From contig NZ_RQIT01000005.1 in NCBI RefSeq assembly GCF_003837805.1, positions 242,600 to 306,599 on the forward strand: a stretch of DNA of 64,000 nucleotides, given 5' to 3'. Both the position numbers and the translations under genes were made by a program. Below the pieces are notes generated by a model. The model searched no databases. It had not been told where the DNA came from and was given only the letters and a program-made list of their open reading frames with translations. This DNA comes from Bradyrhizobium sp. RP6. Its GTDB lineage: Bacteria > Pseudomonadota > Alphaproteobacteria > Rhizobiales > Xanthobacteraceae. This document shows positions 55,927-63,975 of the stretch, piece by piece. Position 1 is the first letter of the stretch. Each line of letters opens with the position of its first letter.

Positions 55927-56361
55927 CTACCGCATCGTGATCGCGAGCCCGCTGAGATCGGCATTCGCCATCAAGCCGACCTGGTGTCCCGTCAGCTCCA
56001 GCACCGCGCCCTTCTGGTTGCTCAGCACGATGGCGCGGGCGCCGCGGCCGACGGCGAGGCCGGCCCCGGCCGCGCCGTAGACGCCGGCGACGTCCGAGGG
56101 GCGGTTGATGTTGGAGACGCGGCCACGCAGCACGGTCTTGGAGCCGCCGAACACGAGGCCGTAGTCGAGGCCGCCGGTGGAGAGCGCATAGGAGCGGCCG
56201 CGGAAGTTCAGCACGCCGCTCCCGCCCGAGCCGCCGATGATCCACCCCGCCTTGTAGATCGTCAGCGTCACGAAGCCGCTGTCGGCCCGCGCGGCGGTCG
56301 AGAGGCCGGCCAGGGCCGCGATGGCGACCAGCGCGGCGCGAAGGGTGGATGCGAGCTTCAT
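55927..56361 (-). CDS. Secreted Gly-rich protein of unknown function
   Basis: 144 aa from ATG 56361 (CCCCCCGGAGACACCC upstream). Signal peptide about residues 1-27 (LRAALVAIAALAGLSTAARA). The mature part is beta-rich and Gly-rich (GWIIGGSGGSGVLNFRGRSY, GGLDYGLVFGGSKTVLRGRV, YGAAGAGLAVGRGARAIVLS). I do not recognise a family. It is convergent with the second GST-like gene. Confidence 0.7.
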   Translation of the reverse strand: MKLASTLRAALVAIAALAGLSTAARADSGFVTLTIYKAGWIIGGSGGSGVLNFRGRSYALSTGGLDYGLVFGGSKTVLRGRVSNINRPSDVAGVYGAAGAGLAVGRGARAIVLSNQKGAVLELTGHQVGLMANADLSGLAITMR

Positions 56362-56907
56362 GGGTGTCTCCGGGGGGCTATTTTTCAAGGCAGGATTCGA
56401 ATCAGACGCAGCGAATCTATCCGATGGATCGCGGCGGCAACATGATTGAAGTGCTGCGTATGGCGGACATCGGCGCTCGCCGCGAGCACGGTGTGCTCTT
56501 CGCGGTCAGAGCAAGCGCCTCGTCCTTCGAGACGACCGCTTGCAGCGGTCTTCTCAGGATGAGGCTCATTGGCGCCGGTCCCCGCTGAAACTGCTGTCGC
56601 GCACTCCGCCCTCATCCTGAGGAGCCCGCCCAAAGCGGGCGTCTCGAAGGATGGCCGCAGGGATCCCGCTTCCGCGATTGCCCCGCACACGGGAAGAGGC
56701 GAACCACGAAGCACTCTCGCCATCATGCCATTATGCCCCTGTTTTGCCCGACGGAGCAAGCGGGGGCTTCGCCTTTCGCGAATTCTGGAAAACATCAATG
56801 ATTTCCGTGCGGCGTCTACTGTGCATGGGGTTGTTTTCCAACTTTTTGTTTGGAGCGCGCCGCGCCTGCCGCTACGCTGATGCCTCAGCGACCCTCGAGG
56901 TGACCCC
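56362..56907. other. 546-base gap: repeat plus likely regulatory sequence
   Basis: No gene that I can support. It holds the family B repeat at 56521-56655, a stretch CATGCCATTATGCCCCTGTT (about 56723) that looks like another common intergenic element, and a T-rich segment TTGTTTTCCAACTTTTTGTT (about 56829) just upstream of the RidA gene. Confidence 0.5.
56521..56655. repeat. Family B intergenic repeat (copy 3)
   Basis: CGTCCTTCGAGACGACCGCT, CTCAGGATGAGGCT, then CTCATCCTGAGGAGCCCGCC and GTCTCGAAGGATGGC: same nested inverted layout as 40626-40792. Confidence 0.85.
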
Positions 56908-57291
56908 ATGCCGATCCAGCATTTCGCGCCCCCGCCGCACGTCAAGGCGCCGCCGCTGTCCTTTGCGACGCGGGTCGGCGATCTCCTGTTCGTCTCGGGC
57001 ATTCCCGGCTTCGATGCCAATGGCGCGCTGCCCGACGGTTTCGAGGCCCAGTTCGCCAACGTCGTCGTCAACATCAGGCGCGTGCTGGCGGAGGCCGGCG
57101 CCGGCATGCGCGACCTCGTCAAGGTCAACGTGCTCCTGACCCGCGCCGCCGACGTCGCCGCCATGAACGCGCTCTATGCCGGCGCCTTCGGCCCGCCGCC
57201 CTATCCTGCGCGCACGACCTGCGTGGTGCAGGCGCTACCCGATCCGAAGATGCTGATCGAGATCGAGGCGGTGGCGTCGCTTTCGAAGTGA
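56908..57291 (+). CDS. RidA/YjgF-family protein
   Basis: 127 aa. RVGDLLFVSGIPGFDANGAL, NVVVNIRRVLAEAGAGMRDL, VKVNVLLTRAADVAAMNALY and FGPPPYPARTTCVVQALPDP, with the conserved Arg (PARTT) that binds the carboxylate in imine deaminases. Probably hydrolyses reactive enamine/imine by-products of PLP enzymes. It stands alone. Confidence 0.9.
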   Translation: MPIQHFAPPPHVKAPPLSFATRVGDLLFVSGIPGFDANGALPDGFEAQFANVVVNIRRVLAEAGAGMRDLVKVNVLLTRAADVAAMNALYAGAFGPPPYPARTTCVVQALPDPKMLIEIEAVASLSK

Positions 57292-57437
57292 GCGTGTGGC
57301 TTGGCGGGCACGCGGCCAAACCAAATGCGCGGTTGCATCTGACATGTCCGTGAGCGGCTGCTCCCCCGCTTGCAAAGAACCTGCTTTTACCGCACGAATT
57401 TTCGAAGTCCCCCACGTCCCCCACAAGGAGATATTTC

Positions 57438-57698
57438 ATGAGTCGCGTTCTCGCCCTCTGTGCCGTTGCCGGCATCGCCAGTTCCGTGTTCGCCGTGCCG
57501 GCCTCGGCGGCGGTCGGCTATTACGTGATCCGCTGGGACAACACGGGCATCTGCCAGGTCTGGAACGAGGACCTCAAGTACAAGCCGTTCCAGATCGGCG
57601 CGTCGACCTACAAGGTCGTCAGCAAGCCTTTCCCGACCTTCCAGGAAGCGTCCGACGTCCAGATCAAGATGCGGGCCGAGCGCCGCTGCACGCTCTGA
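57438..57698 (+). CDS. Small secreted protein, paralog A of a pair
   Basis: 86 aa. Signal peptide (VLALCAVAGIASSVFAVPASA, cleavage after ASA). The mature ~61 residues open VGYYVIRWDNTGICQVWNED and end with a late Cys (RRCTL); the two Cys may form a disulfide. The core YxxIRWxxTGxCQxWxE recurs in the gene at 57950. Strong RBS AAGGAGATATTTC. No family known to me. Ends before a strong terminator. Confidence 0.75.
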   Translation: MSRVLALCAVAGIASSVFAVPASAAVGYYVIRWDNTGICQVWNEDLKYKPFQIGASTYKVVSKPFPTFQEASDVQIKMRAERRCTL

Positions 57699-57739
57699 GC
57701 CCGACGCGACGGATCGCGTAGACGGATGAGTTTTCATGG

Positions 57740-57774
57740 GGGCGGACCGCGCGAACGGTCCGCCCTTCTCTTTT
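57740..57774 (+). terminator. Terminator after the first small secreted-protein gene
   Basis: 10-bp stem GGGCGGACCG / CGGTCCGCCC, loop CGCGAA, then TTCTCTTTT. Confidence 0.85.
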
Positions 57775-57949
57775 GCAGAAGCTATTCCGTTCCAGCCTGG
57801 ACCGCGCATTTCCCGCAGCGGCTCTTTTGAACCTGACCGGCCGGCGGAACTACTCACATCTTGTCCGGGGCGCATCCCCCAAGGCGTCCCGTGCCCCCCT
57901 CCCGTCATTGTCGGCAGGCGCATCACGATTTTCATTTGAGGAGCTGATC

Positions 57950-58201
57950 ATGCGTCGTATTTCCATGCTGTGCGCTGCCGCCGGTCTTGCCGCCACGGCC
58001 TTCGTCGCCGCGAGCCCTGCCGAAGCCAGCTATCACCTGATCCGCTGGCAGGACACCGGCTTCTGCCAGATCTGGGACGAGAGCATCCCGACCACGCCCT
58101 GGCCGGCCGGCTATCACCGCGCCAGCGAGAGCGTGCCGACCTTCATCGACGCCCTTACGCTGAAGGACGCGGCGCTGAAGGCCGGCCACTGCACCTGGTA
58201 A
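57950..58201 (+). CDS. Small secreted protein, paralog B of a pair
   Basis: 83 aa from ATG 57950 (TTGAGGAGCTGATC upstream). Signal peptide (SMLCAAAGLAATAFVAASPA, cleavage after AEA). The mature part opens SYHLIRWQDTGFCQIWDESI and ends KAGHCTW, with the same two Cys and the same core as the protein encoded at 57438. It has its own terminator, so the pair are separate units and probably arose by duplication. Confidence 0.75.
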   Translation: MRRISMLCAAAGLAATAFVAASPAEASYHLIRWQDTGFCQIWDESIPTTPWPAGYHRASESVPTFIDALTLKDAALKAGHCTW

Positions 58202-58223
58202 CAATTCGGTCTGCGGACCTGGA

Positions 58224-58259
58224 GCCGGGCAAGGACGCCAGGTCCCTGCCCGGCTTTTT
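58224..58259 (+). terminator. Terminator after the second small secreted-protein gene
   Basis: GCCGGGC / GCCCGGC stem with an internal GGAC/GTCC pairing, followed by TTTTT. Confidence 0.85.
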
Positions 58260-58289
58260 CGTGCCGGGTGAACGAGAGCTGATACGCCC

Positions 58290-58775
58290 TCACGCGTCCT
58301 TGTGCGCGCCGGGATGGATCAGGAGATCGCGCGCGGCGGCGAGGTCGATGAAGCCTTGCGCGCTGCCGCCCCCGTCGGGATGCATGCCCTTGGCGGCGCG
58401 GCGATAGGCCTGGTTGATGTCCTCGCAGGTGAGCTGCACCGCGAGCGGCAGGCCGAGCACCTTGCGGGCGCGCTCCTCGCGGGACAGCTGTTTCGGCATG
58501 GCGTTGCGACGGCCGAAGCGCGGGGCGGTCAGATCGTGCACGACCTCGAGCACCACGCCGAGACGGCGCTGGGCCGCCAGCGTCACGCCGTGATCGTCAT
58601 TGTCCGCGGCATGGCGCAGCACCGGCAGCGCCTGCTCGGCGGCATGGCGCAGCGTGACGTCGCTGCTCATCCGCACGATCTCGGCCAGAAGCCGGCCCGC
58701 CTCGGCCCAATCGGGCGCGTGCGCCGACCGCAGCCGTTCGAGAGCGAGTTTCCAGGAGTCCAGCCGTTCCATCAT
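58290..58775 (-). CDS. J-domain-like protein
   Basis: 161 aa. The C-terminal ~55 residues resemble a DnaJ domain: LTCEDINQAYRRAAKGMHPD with the HPD motif, then GGGSAQGFIDLAAARDLLIH. The N-terminal ~90 residues are helical and unfamiliar. J domains stimulate DnaK ATPase, so this may be a specialised co-chaperone. No Gly/Phe or zinc domains. Start at ATG 58775 (MERLDSWK follows) is plausible; ATG 58793 is possible. Confidence 0.7.
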   Translation of the reverse strand: MMERLDSWKLALERLRSAHAPDWAEAGRLLAEIVRMSSDVTLRHAAEQALPVLRHAADNDDHGVTLAAQRRLGVVLEVVHDLTAPRFGRRNAMPKQLSREERARKVLGLPLAVQLTCEDINQAYRRAAKGMHPDGGGSAQGFIDLAAARDLLIHPGAHKDA

Positions 58776-58886
58776 GCGCGCAACGTTTAGCAATCAGGAT
58801 CAGTATGCCAAGGCCGCCGTTTCCGACCCCTTAATTTCGCGTTAGCTTTTCGTGAAACTTCGAAAAGAAGCCGGGAGGACTATGTC

Positions 58887-59654
58887 ATGGCATTGCTCGC
58901 AAACCACATCGCCGTCGTCACGGGTGCCGGCTCCGGCATCGGCCGGGCGATCGCGGCCGGCTACGCGCGGGAGGGGGCGCAGGTCGTGCTGCTCGACGTC
59001 AACGCCGAGACGGTGGCAGAGGCGGCTCAGGAGATCCGGCAGGCGGGCGGCAAGGCCGAGAGCTTTGCGCTCGACGTTGTCAGGCGCGAGGACTGCTTCG
59101 CCCTGGCCAAGCAGGTTGCGGACAAGGTCGGACAGGTCTCGATCCTCGTCAACAATGCCGGCATCACCCGCCGCAACGCCTTCACCGCCGAGACCGAGAC
59201 GGTGGCGAAGGACTGGAACGACATCATCTCGCTCAACCTCAACGGCGTGTTCAACATGACACAGGCGTTCCTCGCGCCGTTGCGCGCGAGCAAAGGCCGC
59301 ATCGTCAACATCGGCTCGATCCAGTCCTTCGTGCATCTGCGCACGCCGAGCTCGGCGGCCTACACGACCTCGAAACACGGTGTGCTCGGCTTCACCAAGG
59401 CGCTCGCCGCCGAGCTCGGCAAGGAAGGCGTGCGCGTCAACGCGATCGGTCCCGGCTTCATCGAGACCAACATCAACGCCAATGTGCGCGCCACCAATCC
59501 GGCCCTGGTGCAGGCCTTCCTCGATCACACCCCGCTGGCGCGCACCGGCAAGCCCGAGGACATCGTCGGACCCGCGATCTTCCTGGCGTCGGACCTGTCG
59601 GCCTATGTCACCGGAACGATCGTGATGGTGGACGGCGGGTATCGGACGGTGTGA
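58887..59654 (+). CDS. Short-chain dehydrogenase/reductase
   Basis: 255 aa. Cofactor site TGAGSGIGRAIAAGYAREGA (about residues 12-31), VNNAGITRRN, catalytic Ser/Tyr/Lys in NIGSIQSFV and YTTSKHG, and the C-terminal GTIVMVDGGYRTV. An Asp after beta-2 (LLDVNAE) suggests NAD(H). It is close to gluconate 5-dehydrogenase/glucose-dehydrogenase-type SDRs, but substrate cannot be assigned. Confidence 0.9.
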   Translation: MALLANHIAVVTGAGSGIGRAIAAGYAREGAQVVLLDVNAETVAEAAQEIRQAGGKAESFALDVVRREDCFALAKQVADKVGQVSILVNNAGITRRNAFTAETETVAKDWNDIISLNLNGVFNMTQAFLAPLRASKGRIVNIGSIQSFVHLRTPSSAAYTTSKHGVLGFTKALAAELGKEGVRVNAIGPGFIETNINANVRATNPALVQAFLDHTPLARTGKPEDIVGPAIFLASDLSAYVTGTIVMVDGGYRTV

Positions 59655-59829
59655 GGACGCATAGTCCGGAAGTGTCATCGCCCGCCTCGCGCCGGTGGCG
59701 GCGCATGACAGCGGAGGATCCAGACATGATGCGCGCGTCGCGCGAGATAGGCCCGCATCGCGATGCATCCTGCGGCCAATCGCGGCGGCTTCGCGGCATT
59801 CCCGGGGTCAATTGGTGGGTTCGCTCCCG

Positions 59830-59845
59830 ATTAACCTTTCATTAA
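59830..59845. promoter_or_regulatory. CtrA-type box TTAA-N7-TTAAC
   Basis: TTAACCTTTCATTAAC, an exact match to the full CtrA consensus (TTAA-N7-TTAAC), 94 bases upstream of the Fis-type gene. CtrA is the cell-cycle and motility response regulator of alphaproteobacteria. Binding is inferred from sequence. Confidence 0.7.
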
Positions 59846-59938
59846 CCAAACAGGACCACCGTGAAATTACGGCTTGGGGTCGTTGGTTCTCGATCCGCTT
59901 CCAATGATGGAAGCGGGCGTTGGTCGGGGAGTATATTG

Positions 59939-60187
59939 ATGACCACTGTTCATGTCGCTGCGTCCGAACCGGGCGCGCAATTCCTAGCCCCTAATCAGAT
60001 CGTTCCGATGCTGATCGGCGCCACGGTCGACGAGGTCGAGCGTGAGCTCGTGCTCCAGACGCTCGCACGCTGCGACGGAAACCGCACGCGTGCAGCGCGC
60101 GTGCTCGGCCTGTCGGTGCGCACGCTGCGCAACAAGATCAGGCTCTATGCCGCCTCCGGCATCGAGGTGCCTGCCTATCAGGACTGA
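59939..60187 (+). CDS. Small Fis-type HTH regulator
   Basis: 82 aa, essentially a Fis/NtrC C-terminal DNA-binding domain alone: TVDEVERELVLQTLARCDGN, RTRAARVLGLSVRTLRNKIR. The HTH (AARVLGLSVRTLRNKI) matches the C-terminus of flagellar/NtrC-type activators such as FlbD, but the receiver and AAA+ domains are absent. ATG 59939. The CtrA-type box upstream suggests cell-cycle or motility linkage. Confidence 0.82.
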   Translation: MTTVHVAASEPGAQFLAPNQIVPMLIGATVDEVERELVLQTLARCDGNRTRAARVLGLSVRTLRNKIRLYAASGIEVPAYQD

Positions 60188-60196
60188 CGGGTGACA

Positions 60197-60313
60197 TCAG
60201 TCCGCCCGCGACGACGCGCACCGCGACAAGCGGTGCAACTCGTGCCGCAGATACATGCCGGCGATGACCGCAAGCGCGATCATCGCGACCGAGATGTTGA
60301 TCAAGCCTGACAC
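60197..60313 (-). CDS. Possible 38-aa single-pass membrane protein
   Basis: A minus-strand frame from GTG 60313 reads MSGLINISVAMIALAVIAGM (one helix) then YLRHELHRLSRCASS. It is flanked by stops, lacks a strong ribosome-binding site, and lies convergent with the Fis-type gene. The clean helix with a basic cytoplasmic tail makes it worth listing, with low confidence. Confidence 0.35.
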   Translation of the reverse strand: MSGLINISVAMIALAVIAGMYLRHELHRLSRCASSRAD

Positions 60314-60385
60314 GATGCGCGGGCGGAATTGCCGCTGTCGTCAAACGCCGCTAAGTAGCTTGCTTCGGGTGAAGGGAGCGGCGGC

Positions 60386-60898
60386 GTGGCAGACGATCAG
60401 GGACGACGGCAGGGACCTCAGGGTCCGCGCGGGCGGCAAGGCGAGCCGGGACGACCGGGGCCGCAGGGTCATCCGGGCCGGCGCGGCCCGGACGGGGCGC
60501 GCGGCAAGCCGGGACCGCAGGGCAAGCCGGGGCCGCTCGGAAAGGCCGGCCCGCCCGGCAAGCCCGGTCCGCAAGGCAAGCAGGGCGAAGCCGGCCCACG
60601 CGGGGCAGCCGGCGCGCCGGGACCTGCCGGACCTCAGGGACCGGCGGGGCCGCAAGGCCCGCGCGGCGAACCGGGTCCGCCCGGCCAATTGCCGTCGATC
60701 GAGCAAGTGCTGCCGTGGCTCGACCAACTTTTCGACGCCTGGGACGAACGCCGCCGTCAGCGCGAGCGCGAAGCCGCTGAGCGCGAAGCGCTCGAAGCCG
60801 CCGTCCAGGAGCCTGACGAGGCAATCGTCGAGGACGAGAGCGATGACGGCGACGACAAGAGGAAAAAGAAAAAGAAAAAGCACGGCCACAAGGCCTAG
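60386..60898 (+). CDS. Collagen-like (Gly-X-Y) repeat protein
   Basis: 170 aa from GTG 60386 (GAAGGGAGCGGCGGC upstream). Residues 10 to about 102 are roughly 31 uninterrupted Gly-X-Y triplets rich in Pro, Lys, Arg and Gln. Next is a short hydrophobic/aromatic segment ([20 protein letters not shown]), then a charged helix ([18 protein letters not shown]) and an acidic-then-Lys-rich tail ([17 protein letters not shown]). No signal peptide or anchor is visible, so location is unknown. The WLDQLFDAW segment could trimerise. Confidence 0.82.
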   Translation: MADDQGRRQGPQGPRGRQGEPGRPGPQGHPGRRGPDGARGKPGPQGKPGPLGKAGPPGKPGPQGKQGEAGPRGAAGAPGPAGPQGPAGPQGPRGEPGPPGQLPSIEQVLPWLDQLFDAWDERRRQREREAAEREALEAAVQEPDEAIVEDESDDGDDKRKKKKKKHGHKA

Positions 60899-60907
60899 AA
60901 GACGAGT

Positions 60908-61123
60908 CTATTTCGGCCGATCCTCGCGCCGCGGCAACATACCCATGCGTTCGAACTGCCAGCGCATGGCGCGATACCAGAGATAGCCGACCGCCGCGCC
61001 GCAGAGGGCGAGGATGACCATGTTCGCGCTTGAGAACGAACCGCTCCACCACATCATCCACGCGGTCCATAGCAGCGTGAAGACGATGGCACCTGCTTTC
61101 AGGGGAAGAAGGGGGCGGCTCAT
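60908..61123 (-). CDS. 71-aa membrane protein
   Basis: From ATG 61123 (MSRPLLPLKAGAIVFTLLWT). Two hydrophobic helices (about residues 10-28 and 35-52) and a basic tail (MRWQFERMGMLPRREDRPK). No family recognised. Convergent with the collagen-like gene. Confidence 0.65.
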   Translation of the reverse strand: MSRPLLPLKAGAIVFTLLWTAWMMWWSGSFSSANMVILALCGAAVGYLWYRAMRWQFERMGMLPRREDRPK

Positions 61124-61217
61124 GGTCGTGCTCCGGGCGATCAAAACCCCGGCCGACACCATCGCAAGCTGAGGCAACAGATACCGTGAGCCAGATCACG
61201 GAGCGCGCAGTTCAAGC

Positions 61218-61487
61218 TCACGAGCCGAAGCGCAGTCGCGAACGCTCTCGCGCCTTTTCCGCCTCGATCTCACGGTCGCGCGCCGGCGCATGGGTATGCA
61301 GCGACGTCAGGAGCTTTCGTGCCGCCTCCGCGACCTCCGCCACCGCACGCTCGAACGCCGCCTCGTTGGACAGCGACGGCTTGTTGAAACCGGACAGCTT
61401 TCGCACGAACTGCAGCGCACTGGCGTGGATCTCGTCCTCCGTCGCCGGCGGCTCGAAGTTGAACAGCGTCTTGATGTTGCGGCACAT
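61218..61487 (-). CDS. DUF2277-family protein
   Basis: 89 aa opening MCRNIKTLFNFEPPATEDEI with SALQFVRKLSGFNKPSLSNE and AFERAVAEVAEAARKLLTSL, the DUF2277 pattern. Function unknown. ATG 61487 has GGGAGAGAGTGT upstream. Confidence 0.9.
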   Translation of the reverse strand: MCRNIKTLFNFEPPATEDEIHASALQFVRKLSGFNKPSLSNEAAFERAVAEVAEAARKLLTSLHTHAPARDREIEAEKARERSRLRFGS

Positions 61488-61769
61488 ACACTCTCTCCCG
61501 ACGTTTTCTTGAAGACGAAGGTCTGGGCCGAAATCCTACATCCGCTTTCGCGCTTCTGCGACGTTCCATCGCGACACGCTGATCAACTCCATGGGTGCGC
61601 ACCGCCACACACTGTCTCATCTCGCAACGCATCATGTGCGGCGCCCCGGCACAGCATATTATTTGAGCATGCATTGCGCTGCCGGCTCGGGCTTAATCGC
61701 ATCAACGATACGAATCGACGCGCGGGACAATCGCGCGCCAATGGCACGATACGCGATGAGGAGGATCGC

Positions 61770-62114
61770 ATGCACAGGCTCGCACTGTGCGTTTGGCTGA
61801 CCGCGCTGACGAACGCCGCATTCGCGTTCGACAACGGCCAATACGACCACGTCCCGCCCGACATCCGCGCCTGGTTCAAGAGCGTGATCGCGCCGAACGG
61901 CGTGCCCTGTTGCGACATCTCCGATGGCCATCGCACCGAATACGACGTGCGCGGCGGCGTCTATTGGGTGCCGATCGAGAGACAATGGATGGAAGTGCCC
62001 GAGCGTGCCATCATCCGCGATCGCGGCAACCCGGTCGGCCAGGCCGTGGTATGGTACGTCCACCATCGTGGCGCCATCATCATCAGTTGCTTCGTGCCGG
62101 CGGATGCAGTCTAG
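61770..62114 (+). CDS. Small secreted conserved protein
   Basis: 114 aa from ATG 61770, preceded by GAGGAGGATCGC (strong). Signal peptide about residues 1-19 (LALCVWLTALTNAAFA). The mature part has VPPDIRAWFKSVIAPNGVPC, a CC pair and a late Cys (IIISCFVPAD), with YWVPIERQWMEVP. No family name. It stands alone; the 282-base upstream gap has no other gene. Confidence 0.75.
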   Translation: MHRLALCVWLTALTNAAFAFDNGQYDHVPPDIRAWFKSVIAPNGVPCCDISDGHRTEYDVRGGVYWVPIERQWMEVPERAIIRDRGNPVGQAVVWYVHHRGAIIISCFVPADAV

Positions 62115-62186
62115 CACGCTGGATTTCGTTGGCTGAAGGCGCCTGATCGGCTAGCTTCAGGACAAGCTGATACGGAGGCACGCCGG

Positions 62187-62789
62187 TTGACCAATCTTTG
62201 CGCCGAAGACCTTGCCATCATCTATGCCGAACCGAGCCCCAGGGTGATCGCGAAAGCGCGTCCGGCGATCGATGCGCATGCGAAGAAGTTCATCGAGATG
62301 TCGCCGTTCTGCGTGCTCGCGACCTCGGGAGAGGACGGTGGCGTCGATGCCTCGCCGCGCGGCGGCGGCATCGGCTTCGTCCACGTCGCCGGTCCCAACC
62401 AGCTGTTGATGCCTGACCGCTCCGGCAACAACCGCATCGACAGTTTTCGCAACGTCGTCGAGGGCTCGGGATTCGTACAGCTGCTGTTCTTCGTGCCGGG
62501 GATCGACGAGACGCTACGCGTCGGCGGACGCGGCACGCTGTCGGCCGATCCGGATCTGCTCGCCGCGATGGTGGAGTTCGGCAAACCGCCGCGTGCGGTG
62601 CTGAACGTCGCGGTCAGCGAAGTCTATTTCCACTGCGGCAAGGCGCTGATGCGCGCGAAGCTGTGGTCATCCGAGAAGGTGCAGCGCTCGGTGATGCCGA
62701 GCATCGTCGAGGTCATTCACGACCAGACGGGCTTGGGCGAACCCGAAAGCCAGAAGATCGTGGAAGAGCGCTACAAGACGCAGTTGTAG
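62187..62789 (+). CDS. PPOX-type FMN flavoprotein (MSMEG_1061-like)
   Basis: 200 aa. The TTG at 62187 is the start, with GGAGGCACGCCGG before it. Split-barrel fold: FIEMSPFCVLATSGEDGGVD, ASPRGGGIGFVHV, LLMPDRSGNNRIDSFRNVVE, GFVQLLFFVPGIDETLRVGG and VYFHCGKALMRAKLW, the pattern of pyridoxamine-5-phosphate-oxidase-related FMN proteins. Substrate unknown; the family is mostly uncharacterised. Confidence 0.85.
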   Translation: MTNLCAEDLAIIYAEPSPRVIAKARPAIDAHAKKFIEMSPFCVLATSGEDGGVDASPRGGGIGFVHVAGPNQLLMPDRSGNNRIDSFRNVVEGSGFVQLLFFVPGIDETLRVGGRGTLSADPDLLAAMVEFGKPPRAVLNVAVSEVYFHCGKALMRAKLWSSEKVQRSVMPSIVEVIHDQTGLGEPESQKIVEERYKTQL

Positions 62790-62817
62790 GCGACGCGTTC
62801 GCCACTTGGGCTCGCCG

Positions 62818-62898
62818 CCATGTCCGGACTTGTCCCGGGCATCCAAGTCTTTGTTGTGGAAGCAACACGTGGATGGCCGGGTCGAGCCCGGCCATAAC
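62818..62898. repeat. Palindromic intergenic repeat
   Basis: GCCATGTCCGGACTTGTCCC, GGGCATCCAAGTC, then ACGTGGATGGCCGGGTCGAG and CCCGGCCAT: imperfect inverted arms between two convergent genes. Confidence 0.6.
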
Positions 62899-62922
62899 AA
62901 TATGGAGAGAGGTGGGCGGAGC

Positions 62923-63411
62923 TTAATGCCCCTCGCCCTCGAGCCCGCCGACGTGCTTCTGGGTGTAGAGCTCAAGGCCGATGCGACCGATCAGATCGAG
63001 CTGGGTTTCGAGGAAGTCGATGTGGTGCTCCTCGTCACTCATCAGCTTCTCGAACAGGTCGCGCGTGACGTAGTCCTTGGCGCCGTGGCAGTAGGTCGCC
63101 GCTTCCTGGTAGAGCGCACGCGCGCTCATCTCGGCGGCGAGATCGCATTCGATGATCTCCTTGACGTTCTGGCCGATGCGCAGGGGGTCGAGCACCTGCA
63201 TGTTCGGAAAGCCATCGAGGAACAGGATCCGCGCGGTGAGCTTGTCGGCATGCTCCATCTCCTCAATGGACTCCTTGCGCCAGACCTTGGCCATGTCCAA
63301 GAGGCCCCAATTGTCGAGGAAGCGATAGTGCAGCCAGTACTGATTGATCGCAGTCAGTTCGTGACGCAGTGCCTTGTTGAGATAGTCGATGACCTTCGCA
63401 TCGCCCTGCAT
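62923..63411 (-). CDS. bfr: Bacterioferritin
   Basis: 162 aa, 24-mer heme ferritin that oxidises and stores iron. Ferroxidase ligands E18, E51 and H54 and the heme-ligating M52 are all present ([20 protein letters not shown]), with [20 protein letters not shown] and [16 protein letters not shown] completing the bundle. ATG 63411 has GGAGTGAACC upstream. An ICE-type palindrome 44 bases before the start suggests Irr control; bfd lies upstream. Confidence 0.96.
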   Translation of the reverse strand: MQGDAKVIDYLNKALRHELTAINQYWLHYRFLDNWGLLDMAKVWRKESIEEMEHADKLTARILFLDGFPNMQVLDPLRIGQNVKEIIECDLAAEMSARALYQEAATYCHGAKDYVTRDLFEKLMSDEEHHIDFLETQLDLIGRIGLELYTQKHVGGLEGEGH

Positions 63412-63454
63412 GGTTCACTCCAGCTCTTGCAGTCCAAATCGGCCCTAATCCAAA

Positions 63455-63471
63455 TTTAGAATGCTTCTAAA
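63455..63471. promoter_or_regulatory. Iron control element (Irr site) upstream of bfr
   Basis: TTTAGAA TGC TTCTAAA: a perfect inverted repeat matching the rhizobial ICE pattern (TTTAGAA-N3-TTCTAAA) bound by Irr. It lies 44-60 bases upstream of the bfr ATG. Confidence 0.85.
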
Positions 63472-63544
63472 TGAGTTTGCGTGCGTCGGCAACCAGCTAG
63501 GCGGACGCAGCCGGGGAAAAGCTCAGCCGAGGATGCGGAAGTCT

Positions 63545-63817
63545 TCAGCAGGCGGCGAGGGCGAACTGGGCGGGTTCGGCCGTCTCGTCATTGGCGGCGA
63601 CGGTGTGGCCGTGGGGACAGCCGGCGCAGCAAGACTGGGCGCAGGGGCCAAGCGCTTCGTCGATGATGGTTTTGATAGTGCGGGCACAGCGGCCGCATTC
63701 GGCGCTACAGCCGAGACATCCATAGACCTGCTTAGCATGGCGCACGGCGTCGTCGGACTCGGCGACGGCGGCGCGGATATCGTCATCGCTCAGCACGTTA
63801 CAGGAACAAACGATCAT
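63545..63817 (-). CDS. bfd: Bacterioferritin-associated ferredoxin (2Fe-2S, BFD domain)
   Basis: 90 aa. MIVCSCNVLSDDDIRAAVAE and YGCLGCSAECGRCARTIKTI give the BFD 2Fe-2S ligands (CxC then CxxC). The C-terminal tail is unusually Cys-rich (CAQSCCAGCPHGH) for this family. It mobilises iron from bacterioferritin. It is upstream of and co-directional with bfr but separated by its own ICE region, so the two may be separate units. Confidence 0.88.
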   Translation of the reverse strand: MIVCSCNVLSDDDIRAAVAESDDAVRHAKQVYGCLGCSAECGRCARTIKTIIDEALGPCAQSCCAGCPHGHTVAANDETAEPAQFALAAC

Positions 63818-63926
63818 GGAAGCGGCAGGCCCTTCGGTGATGCGCCATCATCGATATTTAACAGGCCGGCCGGATGCAAAAGGAAAAACCGGTATTTGAA
63901 GCTATTCCAAACTGGCCGGCAATCAG

Positions 63927-63943
63927 CCTAGAACGGCTCTAAA
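63927..63943. promoter_or_regulatory. Second ICE-like site upstream of bfd
   Basis: CCTAGAA CGG CTCTAAA matches the ICE pattern at 11 of 14 arm positions. It lies about 110 bases upstream of the bfd ATG and fits joint Irr control of bfd and bfr. Confidence 0.55.
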
Positions 63944-63975
63944 ATAGCGTATTGCGCTTGATCAAGATTGTGGAG

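Noticed and set aside
56385..56420. tRNA-like GGATTCGAATC sequence
   Set aside because: It resembles a T-loop only; no acceptor stem or anticodon arm can be formed around it.
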